From Candidatus Omnitrophota bacterium (GTDB taxonomy: Bacteria; Omnitrophota; Gorgyraeia; Zapsychrales; Zapsychraceae): 46,561 nucleotides of DNA. A program made the position numbers and the translations under genes. Positions 30,972 through 38,390 of the stretch are shown in pieces. The stretch covers positions 1 through 46,561 of the forward strand of contig JAFGFL010000073.1 in the NCBI GenBank assembly GCA_016931055.1. The letters run 5' to 3'. Every line of letters starts with the position of its first letter. The first letter of the stretch is position 1. The notes beneath the pieces were generated by a model. The model had not been told where the DNA came from. It searched no databases and worked only from the letters and a program-made list of their open reading frames with translations.

Positions 30972-31001
30972 TTGACAGCCACACAAGCGTGTGGTAATAA
31001 T
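30972..31001 (+). promoter_or_regulatory. lexA promoter with inverted-repeat operator (candidate SOS box)
   Basis: TTGACA (30972-30977) and AATAAT (30996-31001) are 18 bases apart. The spacer is filled by CCACAC-AAGC-GTGTGG (30979-30994), a perfect 6 bp inverted repeat. LexA normally represses its own gene, so this is the natural candidate for its binding site. It differs from the E. coli CTGT-N8-ACAG and Bacillus GAAC-N4-GTTC boxes. Predicted transcription start is near 31008. Confidence 0.5.
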
Positions 31002-31008
31002 GGAAACT

Positions 31009-31608
31009 ATGGCAGAGAAACAAAAACTGACCTCGAAACAAAAAAACGTCCTTAAGTTTATTTACGAGAAGATCAAGACGAAAAACCTTCCGCCAACCGT
31101 TAGGGAGATTGCAGGCCACTTTCATTTTTCATCGACTGGGACTGTCAGGGATTATCTGAAAGCATTAGTTAACAAAGGATATATCAAGGTTTCAGCCAAT
31201 AAATCCCGCGCCATTGAGCTGATTCGCGAGAACTTGTTTTCTATTCCGATCTTGGGAAAGGTTCAGGCGGGATTGCCTGCCCTTGCTGTTGAGGAAATTG
31301 AAGGGTATCTCAATTTGGACAGCCTGGTTTTTTCCGGTGACAACACTTTTGCCCTGCGCGTGCGGGGAGACAGCATGATTGACGCTGGCATTATGCCGGA
31401 TGATTTGGTTCTGGTCAAAAGGCAGAGTATGGCCCAAACCGGCGAAACCGTGGTTGCCTTGATCGAAGATGAAGCGACTGTAAAAACCCTTCAGCGCCGC
31501 GGGAAAGATTATTATTTGGAACCGGCCAATGCCAAGTATGTCTCGATCTTGGTGGATAAAAGCGTCTCAATCATTGGCAAGGTTATCAGTGTTATCAGAA
31601 GGTTTTAA
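31009..31608 (+). CDS. lexA: LexA repressor
   Basis: 199 residues from the ATG at 31009. Earlier in-frame starts (GTG 30991, ATG 31000) lie within the promoter, so a transcript from it would be leaderless or nearly so. The N-terminal winged helix has LTSKQKNVLKFIYEKI, PPTVREIAGHF and TGTVRDYLKALVNKGYI. The autocleavage site is Ala87-Gly88 in GKVQAGLPA. The catalytic dyad is Ser122 in RGDSMIDAGI and Lys159 in EATVKTL, exactly three residues beyond E. coli S119/K156. It represses SOS genes until RecA filaments trigger self-cleavage. The promoter-embedded inverted repeat at 30979-30994 is the likely autoregulatory site. A strong terminator follows at 31636. Confidence 0.95.
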   Translation: MAEKQKLTSKQKNVLKFIYEKIKTKNLPPTVREIAGHFHFSSTGTVRDYLKALVNKGYIKVSANKSRAIELIRENLFSIPILGKVQAGLPALAVEEIEGYLNLDSLVFSGDNTFALRVRGDSMIDAGIMPDDLVLVKRQSMAQTGETVVALIEDEATVKTLQRRGKDYYLEPANAKYVSILVDKSVSIIGKVISVIRRF

Positions 31609-31635
31609 CAATATCTGAAAAACTATGACGTTAGA

Positions 31636-31664
31636 AAGGCCGGAAGCACGTTCCGGCCTTTTTT
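31636..31664 (+). terminator. Strong Rho-independent terminator after lexA
   Basis: AAGGCCGGAA (31636-31645) pairs perfectly over 10 bp with TTCCGGCCTT (31651-31660), loop of 5, followed by TTTT. Confidence 0.9.
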
Positions 31665-31759
31665 GTCTACGCATTTATTGACTTTAGATGTATTTGCCTT
31701 TAAGATAAGACACCCTTTATCGATAAAGAGGCCATAAATGGGATGTAGGAAGCGATATT

Positions 31760-33043
31760 ATGGATGAAACATATTTGGGCAGGGTGATAAATTTCTTAAG
31801 CGGCCATTTTGAGCTGGTCATTGCTATTAACGGCGCTATTTTATTTTCGTATTTAGCTGTCATGATTTTTGTAAGGATGAGGGAAATTAATTTTTTGGCT
31901 ATTTGGCGATTGGTTTTTAGAAAGATCCCGTTTGTGATCGTTGTTGGCGGCCAATGTGTTTTGTTTATCATTTATGGCCAACTTTACTGGGCGAACTATA
32001 AGAAACCCGCTCCAGAATTGCATCTGGAACAGCATGTTGCCGCTACGACGCAATGGGTCAAAGACGATACGTGGCTTTATTTTGTTGATGGACATATGTT
32101 GAGGGCCATCAGGATTAATGATCGAGATGTCCAAGATGTTTTTTCAGCCAGCGACCCTGTTAAAGAGTACCATTTCTCGCCGGATGGGAAATATATAGCT
32201 GTCCTGACGCAGAAAGATTTATTTCTTTTAGAGGGACAGACGAAGCGCAGCGAACAGATCGATTCTTTGAAGGATTATGTTGACGCGAAAGCGCCGAAAG
32301 AAGACGCAACGGTTAAGGGAACTATCAGCGGTATTCGATGGGCTCCGGACAGCCGGAAATTTATCTACGAAAAAGCCTGGTGGTCTCAATTTTCCTCGCA
32401 GGATAATGTTTATCTTTACGACCTTCGGGAGAAAAAGAAAAAAATGATTCAAAGCCCGACACGGCGGATTTCTTCGCTTTATTGGGACGTGCAAAGCCAA
32501 AATCTTTATTATTTATACCATGAATCAAAAGATCCGTCTGATCGTTTGCCGGCTTATGAAGTGGCAGTCTTTCGCGTCCCGCTGGCCACCGATGTCCCTG
32601 AATTAATTGTGCGCATTCCTTCTGAAGAGGCATCTGTTCCTATTGAGAATCTGAATCTGAGGGGCATCGATCTATATTTGAACGGCAATAGGCTTTCTTT
32701 CGGGGTCCCGGGTAAGGAGAATGATCTTGTCTCGGAAAAGGGCTCTTCCTTGGGAATTGACGAAGAAGACTATTTGTATTATGTAAATTCAGAATGGTTC
32801 CGCAAGCGGTTATATAAAATCCCGCGTGATGTGGGCGTTGCGGATATGTCTCGATACCAATATAAGGGCGGAGATTTGGTGATCGATCATATCCGCTGGA
32901 TTCCAGGAGGCCGCTATGCGGTTATGGAACATCGGTATTGGGGGATCCTTATTCTTGAGCCTGCGACCGGCAAAATCGGCTTGTTGATCCGCGCCAACGG
33001 CCATTCGTTCGGCTGGTATCGGAAACCTGCTTTGAAAACGTAA
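31760..33043 (+). CDS. Membrane-anchored WD40/TolB-like propeller protein
   Basis: 427 residues. Two membrane helices near the N-terminus: about 17-38 (ELVIAINGAILFSYLAVMIFV) and 56-75 (IPFVIVVGGQCVLFIIYGQL). The remainder, probably exported, shows repeated strand motifs of a beta-propeller: VKEYHFSPDGKYIAVLTQ, ISGIRWAPDSRKFIYEKAW, ISSLYWDVQSQNLYYLYHE, IDHIRWIPGGRYAVMEHRYW. The F/W-SPDGKYIA style is that of TolB/PD40 repeats. Function unknown; such proteins often bind polymers or partner proteins in the envelope. A GGA-containing site about 12 bases before the ATG is weak. It is separated from the SPOR gene by 102 bases with a promoter. Confidence 0.7.
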   Translation: MDETYLGRVINFLSGHFELVIAINGAILFSYLAVMIFVRMREINFLAIWRLVFRKIPFVIVVGGQCVLFIIYGQLYWANYKKPAPELHLEQHVAATTQWVKDDTWLYFVDGHMLRAIRINDRDVQDVFSASDPVKEYHFSPDGKYIAVLTQKDLFLLEGQTKRSEQIDSLKDYVDAKAPKEDATVKGTISGIRWAPDSRKFIYEKAWWSQFSSQDNVYLYDLREKKKKMIQSPTRRISSLYWDVQSQNLYYLYHESKDPSDRLPAYEVAVFRVPLATDVPELIVRIPSEEASVPIENLNLRGIDLYLNGNRLSFGVPGKENDLVSEKGSSLGIDEEDYLYYVNSEWFRKRLYKIPRDVGVADMSRYQYKGGDLVIDHIRWIPGGRYAVMEHRYWGILILEPATGKIGLLIRANGHSFGWYRKPALKT

Positions 33044-33062
33044 GATTTTTATTGTTGTTTCA

Positions 33063-33090
33063 TTGAACAGAATCTTGTAAGTGATATAAT
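33063..33090 (+). promoter_or_regulatory. Predicted extended -10 promoter of the SPOR gene
   Basis: TTGAAC (33063-33068), 16 bases, then a perfect TATAAT (33085-33090) preceded by TGA. The leader to 33146 is about 50 bases. Confidence 0.5.
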
Positions 33091-33145
33091 AACCGGTAGA
33101 ATTTGTTGAAAAAAGCACATTACGTGGCGAAGGGAAATTCAAGAA

Positions 33146-33784
33146 ATGAGTAAAATAACTGATGCGTTAAAGAAAGCTGATGAGGAAAGATTTCATGTCG
33201 TCTCACCTACGAGAGAAAGTGACAGATTTTTAAACAATAATAGAACGGAGGGAAAAATGCTCAAATCATGGTTAACTTGGGGTTTTATTGTTGCGGTTGT
33301 GGCGGTTTTTGTTGTCTTGAATTATCAAGGAGGTAAGGACGCTGTTTCTTTAAGCGAAATATTTCCCGAAGATGATGTTGCCACTGCTGATCTCGAATAT
33401 GAGTTTGTGGAGGATAAGGTTGTTGCGAATAAGCCAAAGGAACCTGTAAAACCGGTTGCCGAACAAGTCAATATTGAAGCACTAAAGGAGCCCGCAAAAC
33501 AGACTTTGGCGGTGGCGACTCCTCAAACGCTCAAAGAAACGGCTGCTTATACGATTCAGATTGCGTCTTTTAAGGATAAAAAACGCGCTGAAGAAGCTTT
33601 GGCAACCATCCGCACGAAAGTCCCATCGGCTTATCTGGTTTCACGTGATCTCGGGGACAATGGGATTTGGTATCGAATCTACGCCGGCCAATTTGACCAG
33701 CGCAGCGACGCTGAAGTGTCCTTGAATAATATTAGGCAAAATTATGACAGCAGCTTCATTATTTCTCCAAAGGGCACTAAATAG
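33146..33784 (+). CDS. SPOR-domain inner-membrane protein
   Basis: 212 residues. The start MSKITDALKKADEER matches the short amphipathic motif (MSKIxxALKKAxxxR) found at the N-terminus of polysaccharide-export and GspB-like proteins. One membrane helix is at about 41-58 (WLTWGFIVAVVAVFVVLN). A Pro/Lys/Glu-rich periplasmic linker follows (about 70-130). A SPOR domain ends the protein: AAYTIQIASFKDKKRAEEAL, then GIWYRIYAGQFDQRSDAEVS. SPOR domains bind denuded septal peptidoglycan, so cell-division or wall remodelling is the likely site of action. It is the first gene of a probable operon with the glycosyltransferases that follow after 54 bases. Confidence 0.85.
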   Translation: MSKITDALKKADEERFHVVSPTRESDRFLNNNRTEGKMLKSWLTWGFIVAVVAVFVVLNYQGGKDAVSLSEIFPEDDVATADLEYEFVEDKVVANKPKEPVKPVAEQVNIEALKEPAKQTLAVATPQTLKETAAYTIQIASFKDKKRAEEALATIRTKVPSAYLVSRDLGDNGIWYRIYAGQFDQRSDAEVSLNNIRQNYDSSFIISPKGTK

Positions 33785-33838
33785 TCTCCATTAGAACTTC
33801 TGTCCATTGAGAAAGCCTAAAGCCGCAGTGATCCATTC

Positions 33839-35629
33839 ATGTTCCGATCTCGTTCAGATATCGTTATCTGCATCTTTTTATTCTTCTTAAGCCTTGTCGT
33901 CTTTTCCAGGGGATTGAGTATCCATGGCCTGGAATACAGGGACGACGAGATATTCTATTTTCAAAGCACTCAGGAAATGGTCGCGACCGGTGATATTTTC
34001 TCGCCGAAATATTTCGGGGAAAACAGGTTCCAAAAGCCGATCCTCTATTATTGGATGGTCCTGGTTGCCTATAAAATATTCGGCGTGAATTGGCCTGCGG
34101 CGAGGAGCGTCGCTGTCCTCTTTTCCGGATTGACGGTCTGTGTCACATGGCTTATAGGGAAAATTCTCTTTGACCGAAAAACGGCCACATTGAGCGCGCT
34201 CATCCTGATATCGGTGCCTTTGTTCTTCCGGCATGCCAAGAATGTGGTTCCGGACATGCCTTTGAATTTCTTTATTGTTTGGGCGATGTATTGCGCAATC
34301 CGTTTCATGCAGATTTCTTCCGGGGCTTTTGGCTCATCAGACGAAAACTTAAAGGCGACAACATGGAGCGTTTTTTTCTTTATCGCATGCGCCTTGGGGT
34401 TCATGATTAAGGGATTTGCTGCGCTGATCGTTCCTCTTTTGACAGTGATCTTGTTTAGCTTCTGGATAAGGAAGCCTGGTCTCCTTTCAGAGATGCGTTT
34501 TGGACGCGGCACAGCGATCATGGTTTTCATCATAGCCCCGTGGTTTCTCTATATGATTAGAACGCATGGCCAAACTTACCTGGATTACATGCTTGTCGAC
34601 GAAACGAAAAACCGATTAGTAAACATTGGAGCCAGCAATGTTCTGCTGAATATTATGATGACGTTTTTCAGACATTGCGCATTCTATCTAAAGGTTATCG
34701 GATCGTATTTTGCGCCTTGGTCTGTTTTTTTGGTGATGGCCCTGCCTTTGGCTATTGCCAGGATCCATTCAAAAGATGAGAAAAACAGGGGTTTGCTTTT
34801 CCTGTTAACCTGGTTTTGTGTTGTTTATTTCTTATTTTCAACCATGTATTTTGCCATCAACCATTATATGCTTGTTCTGACAACGCCATTTGCGCTGATG
34901 ACAGGTTATTTTTTAGTTACGGAGTTGAATAAGGAAATATTTATTGGAAAAGCCGTCTCATTTCTGCGAAAATATCTTATTCTGTTCATGTTGACGGCCG
35001 GATGTTTGGCGTTTGGATTCTTGTTCGTTTTCTTAGCAGGGGGGGCTCAATGGTGGTTGTTCGTTTTGGCCGCGGTCTATGTTTTTGTGGTTGGAAGAAT
35101 CCTTAGAAATCCTGAGCCAGTAATTGCGCCGTTGGTGTTGAGTGTGTTCATGATATTTGTTTTTGCTCAATCTTCCCTTATGGAAAAGGCCGGGATCACG
35201 GCTCATGCGACCTTGCAGAAATTCGCGGCTACGGTAAATCAAGATTTAGAGGTGAACACTTCCAGTGGGACCATGATCGGGGTTGGAAGCCACGATATCC
35301 ATGAAAAGGAATTCCAAGTTTATTTTAACCAGAGAATTGTCAAGGCCGCCGGCAGCGAAGAAGAGGAAACCAGGACAAAATTGGGTCGTCTTTTTGCCAA
35401 TGATAAAATGGTTTATTGCCTGATGACGGAAAAAGATTACGATGGTTATTTGAAGGAATATTTTCCCGAGACCCTTGAAATTGTTCAAGAGGAATATATC
35501 TTTCGACGGAGAATGCACCTTGATCGGGGGTTTTTTCTTGCCTTGTTGAGATTGGATCAGGCGGTTGTCCGAGATTATTTAAAAGAAAAAATAATTTTAG
35601 TAAGAAAGGGGCGGCATGTCCGAACGTAA
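33839..35629 (+). CDS. ArnT-like/PMT-family glycosyltransferase (GT39/GT83 type)
   Basis: 596 residues with about 11-13 membrane helices. The first periplasmic loop holds the acidic pair of GT-C enzymes in GLEYRDDEIFYFQSTQEMV, followed by the KPILYYWMVLVAYKIFG motif typical of ArnT and dolichyl-phosphate-mannose-type transferases. A second acidic site is in VVPDMPLNFFIVW. It would transfer a sugar from a polyprenyl phosphate to an envelope acceptor such as lipid A, on the outer face of the inner membrane. The adjacent GT2 and LAB_N genes fit supply of the polyprenyl-linked sugar. The ATG at 33839 has no clear ribosome site. The end overlaps the GT2 gene by 14 bases. Acceptor and sugar remain unknown. 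Confidence 0.85.
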   Translation: MFRSRSDIVICIFLFFLSLVVFSRGLSIHGLEYRDDEIFYFQSTQEMVATGDIFSPKYFGENRFQKPILYYWMVLVAYKIFGVNWPAARSVAVLFSGLTVCVTWLIGKILFDRKTATLSALILISVPLFFRHAKNVVPDMPLNFFIVWAMYCAIRFMQISSGAFGSSDENLKATTWSVFFFIACALGFMIKGFAALIVPLLTVILFSFWIRKPGLLSEMRFGRGTAIMVFIIAPWFLYMIRTHGQTYLDYMLVDETKNRLVNIGASNVLLNIMMTFFRHCAFYLKVIGSYFAPWSVFLVMALPLAIARIHSKDEKNRGLLFLLTWFCVVYFLFSTMYFAINHYMLVLTTPFALMTGYFLVTELNKEIFIGKAVSFLRKYLILFMLTAGCLAFGFLFVFLAGGAQWWLFVLAAVYVFVVGRILRNPEPVIAPLVLSVFMIFVFAQSSLMEKAGITAHATLQKFAATVNQDLEVNTSSGTMIGVGSHDIHEKEFQVYFNQRIVKAAGSEEEETRTKLGRLFANDKMVYCLMTEKDYDGYLKEYFPETLEIVQEEYIFRRRMHLDRGFFLALLRLDQAVVRDYLKEKIILVRKGRHVRT

Positions 35630-36320
35630 GGTGGACCACAGCATTATTGTGCCCGTTTATAATGAAGAAGAGTCGCTCAAACCGCTTTTCGAAGAGATCT
35701 TGAAGGTCATGACGCCGTTAAATCGGCCATACGAGATTGTTTTTATCAACGATTGCTCTTCAGACCGGTCCCCTCAGATCATGGAAGGTTTTCGAAAAGA
35801 GCTGCCCGAGGTCGTTCGCATTGTTCATTTGCCAAAACGCAGCGGCCAGACGTTTGCGTTGCGCGAGGGATTGGATGCTTCCAGGGGAAGCATTGCCGTG
35901 ACTCTGGACGCCGACCTTCAGAATGACCCGGCGGATATCCCTAAAATGTTGGAGAAAATGATAGAGGGGAAGTATGACTGTGTTTGCGGTTGGCGTCGGT
36001 TGCGTCAAGATACCCCGCTGAAGGCAGGGCTGTCGAAATTGGGAAATATTTTTCAACGATTATTTACCGGGATGAACATTCATGATGTTTCCTGCACGTT
36101 GCGGGTCTATAAGAGGGAGTGTGTCGGTAAGATTGCGCTTAATTGGGAAGGGCAGCACCGTTTTATCCCGTTAAGCTTATCGCTCCAGGGATTTCGTATC
36201 GGAGAAATTGTTTCCAATCATCGATTGCGGAAATATGGGACAACGAAATATAGCCATAAAAGGATTTTTCGCGTCATGGTGGACTTTTTTAGGGTCCTTA
36301 AGACGGGAGGCAGGAAATGA
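35616..36320 (+). CDS. GT2 glycosyltransferase (DPM1/ArnC-like)
   Basis: 234 residues, cytoplasmic face. GT-A fold markers: HSIIVPVYNEEESLKPLFEE at the start, FINDCSSDRS, and the DXD-like LDADLQNDPADIP, which is the hallmark of dolichyl/undecaprenyl-phosphate sugar transferases. Later comes the GWRRLRQDTPLKAG segment, which also recurs in DPM-type enzymes. Unlike ArnC, it lacks C-terminal membrane helices. It probably makes polyprenyl-phosphate sugar for the ArnT-like enzyme just upstream. AAGGGGCGGC lies before the ATG. It overlaps the previous gene by 14 bases and the next by ATGA, so the three are translationally coupled. Confidence 0.9.
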   Translation: MSERKVDHSIIVPVYNEEESLKPLFEEILKVMTPLNRPYEIVFINDCSSDRSPQIMEGFRKELPEVVRIVHLPKRSGQTFALREGLDASRGSIAVTLDADLQNDPADIPKMLEKMIEGKYDCVCGWRRLRQDTPLKAGLSKLGNIFQRLFTGMNIHDVSCTLRVYKRECVGKIALNWEGQHRFIPLSLSLQGFRIGEIVSNHRLRKYGTTKYSHKRIFRVMVDFFRVLKTGGRK

Positions 36321-36595
36321 ACGCAACCATATGGCTTGTGATCGGTTTTGCGGGGCAATTGTTATTTGCTTTACGGTTCTTGGTTCAATGGATCTGCTCT
36401 GAGGTCAAGCAGGAGAGCCATATCCCTGTTGTCTTTTGGTATTTTAGCATCTCAGGAGGGGCAATTCTTTTGACCTATGCGATCCATAAACAGGATCCTG
36501 TTTTTATCGTCGGGCAGGCAACGGGGCTTGTGGTGTATTTGCGGAATCTGATGCTGATTTACAAAAAGGAACAGAAGGCGAAAGCAGAGAGATAG
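36317..36595 (+). CDS. LAB_N domain membrane protein (lipid-A-disaccharide synthase N-terminal-like)
   Basis: 92 residues with three helices. The sequence follows the LAB_N family (PF07578): FAGQLLFALRFLVQWICSEV, ESHIPVVFWYFSISGGAILL, TYAIHKQDPVFIVGQATGLV, VYLRNLMLIYKKE. The domain is sometimes fused to LpxB but also occurs alone beside GT2/GT39 genes. As a stand-alone membrane protein it may help flip or retain the polyprenyl-linked sugar. It starts within the GT2 stop codon (ATGA), showing coupling. It is the last gene of the operon; 152 bases without a gene follow. Confidence 0.9.
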   Translation: MNATIWLVIGFAGQLLFALRFLVQWICSEVKQESHIPVVFWYFSISGGAILLTYAIHKQDPVFIVGQATGLVVYLRNLMLIYKKEQKAKAER

Positions 36596-36765
36596 GGGGA
36601 ATTTTATGAAGCAGCACATAATAATAAATTAGGAAGCGGCATTCTTCATCTTGGAGTTTTCGATAACAAGGTGTACGGCAACGCAAAAAACGGCGAATGC
36701 CAACTGGTTTAAGGCGTAATTAACAGCAGCTTATTGTCAAAGAGGTTGTGAAAAGGGGAAGTAAA

Positions 36766-37143
36766 ATGAAAATACTCATTGTTGACGATTCGATGTTGGA
36801 TCGCAAACTTCTCATTCGGACCCTCCAAAAGGCCGGCGTTGAGAATGAAATTCTTGAGGCAGGCGATGGTCAGACGGCTTTAGATATCCTGGATAAAGAG
36901 CATGACAACATCTGCTTAATGTTCCTGGACTGGCAGTTGCCGAAAATCGATGGATTGGAAATCTTAAAAAGAGTTGCCCGAAATCCTAAAACGGCTGCTC
37001 TTGCGGTGATTATGTCTACCTCAACCAATTCGGAAGAAGATGAAGAAATCGCCCGATTATTAAATCCAAATCTAGCCGCATTTGTTGTCAAACCTTTAGA
37101 TCCCAAGAAGATCACGGACATTGCTTTATCTTATATTAAGTGA
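36766..37143 (+). CDS. Single-domain response regulator (CheY-like)
   Basis: 125 residues from the ATG at 36766; AAAGGGGAAG just upstream supports it over a GTG at 36748. A receiver domain: acidic pair in ILIVDDSMLDR, phosphoacceptor Asp in LMFLDWQLPKIDG, Thr/Ser in VIMSTSTNS and the Lys-Pro in FVVKPLDPKK, all as in CheY. There is no output domain. The opening VDDSMLDRKLLIRTLQKAG resembles CheY-type and adaptor receivers of chemotaxis-like pathways. No kinase lies beside it, so the partner is unknown. Confidence 0.92.
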   Translation: MKILIVDDSMLDRKLLIRTLQKAGVENEILEAGDGQTALDILDKEHDNICLMFLDWQLPKIDGLEILKRVARNPKTAALAVIMSTSTNSEEDEEIARLLNPNLAAFVVKPLDPKKITDIALSYIK

Positions 37144-37287
37144 TGTTATTTTGCATAAGTGTAATACTCAAAAAGGTCACTCAGAAGCGGGGCTCTTTTT
37201 TAATTGGATAAGGTTATTCTATGATAGAATGAATTTTAATGTAAGTCGCAATGCACATTCATTTATTAACATCACTCTCTTTGCGCC

Positions 37288-37914
37288 ATGAAAAAAGTCT
37301 CGAGAAAAACAGCCGCGTTCCTGATCATTATTGCCGGTGTTATGGCTGTTAATACGACGAAATTTGTCATTCAAACAGTCAGAAGAAATGGCGCGTTGCG
37401 GACCTTTGCTAAAACAAAAGGAAGCGACAACGCCCCTATAAAGGTCGTTGAGTTCATAGATTTTCAATGCCCTGCCTGCGCGCACGGGGCTGCCTATTTA
37501 AAGGGCAAGATCGATAAATATCCGGAAGCCATCCGGCTTGAAGTCAAGCATTATCCTCTGCAGATGCACCGGCATGGATATCAAAGCTCACGGTACGTGG
37601 AATGCGCGGCAAGGCAGGAAAAATTCTGGCCCTTTCAGGATTTATTGCTGGCCCGCCAAAGCAACTGGCAACGGCTTGTTGATGCGACTCCGGCTTTTGA
37701 GAAGATTGCGGAGGAGAGTCATCTTGACAAACAAAAGCTGAAAGCCTGTCTGGACCGTGACGTTGTCGATGGAATTATTAAACAAAATAAAGAGGAAGGG
37801 ACGGCATTGGGGCTTCGCAGTACGCCGACCTATTTTGTGAATGGGGAAATGGTTGTCGGATCAAAATCTTTGGAAGAAAAAATCGAAAAACTGTTAAAAG
37901 ACAATGGTTATTAA
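37288..37914 (+). CDS. DsbA-like thiol oxidoreductase, membrane-anchored
   Basis: 208 residues. An uncleaved or cleavable N-terminal helix (about 9-22, AAFLIIIAGVMAVN) exports a thioredoxin-fold domain of the DsbA/Thioredoxin_4 type. The active site is CPAC (61-64) in VVEFIDFQCPACAHG, and the cis-Pro loop is STPTYFVNGEMVVG. The inserted helical part carries ECAARQEKFWPFQDLL, typical of DsbA-like proteins. It would make or reshuffle disulfides in the periplasm. It overlaps the MauE-like gene by 11 bases; the pair is a common arrangement in which the membrane partner renews the oxidoreductase. No ribosome site is visible before the ATG. Confidence 0.88.
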   Translation: MKKVSRKTAAFLIIIAGVMAVNTTKFVIQTVRRNGALRTFAKTKGSDNAPIKVVEFIDFQCPACAHGAAYLKGKIDKYPEAIRLEVKHYPLQMHRHGYQSSRYVECAARQEKFWPFQDLLLARQSNWQRLVDATPAFEKIAEESHLDKQKLKACLDRDVVDGIIKQNKEEGTALGLRSTPTYFVNGEMVVGSKSLEEKIEKLLKDNGY

Positions 37915-38350
37915 TCTATTCGTTATCGTTAGAGTTATCATCGGCGGTGTTTTCGTGTTCTCGGGATTCGAAAAATTGATCAGCCCATACCAGAACTTTT
38001 TGTATGTGGTGCAGGGATATGAAATGTTCCCATCTTGGCTGGAGAATATGGCGGCGCATATTATGCCATGGTGTGAATTTTTTCTGGGGGTCTTTCTCTT
38101 GCTCGGCCTTTGGCTGAGATGGGTTTTACGGGCGGTCTTCATCATAACATTTATGTTTGTCCTGATCGTGGCCCAAGCGATCATTCGGAACCTTCCGATT
38201 GCTGAATGCGGGTGTTTTGGCGGTTTGATTTCGATCCCGTTGCCAGCGATTCTATCATTTGACACCATCATGCTGTTTGTGGTAAATTCCCTCATGGGGA
38301 AAGAAGAACGTACAAGGATTCTCAGTTTAGATCTTTACCTGTCCAATTAG
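37904..38350 (+). CDS. MauE/DoxX-type membrane redox partner
   Basis: 148 residues, four membrane helices. The first helix is followed by FSGFEKLISPYQNF, the characteristic signature of DoxX/MauE proteins. MPWCEFFLGVFLLLGLW follows in helix 2. The motif ECGCFGGLI, with a CxC pair between helices 3 and 4, is the hallmark of the MauE group, whose member in methylotrophs is needed for disulfide formation in methylamine dehydrogenase. Here it overlaps the DsbA-like gene, so it likely passes electrons from that protein to the quinone pool, in the way DsbB or VKOR does. This function is inferred from family and context. Confidence 0.88.
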   Translation: MVINLFVIVRVIIGGVFVFSGFEKLISPYQNFLYVVQGYEMFPSWLENMAAHIMPWCEFFLGVFLLLGLWLRWVLRAVFIITFMFVLIVAQAIIRNLPIAECGCFGGLISIPLPAILSFDTIMLFVVNSLMGKEERTRILSLDLYLSN

Positions 38351-38390
38351 GAGATGACCGACAGCTGGTTTTGAGTCTAAGGTATACAAC

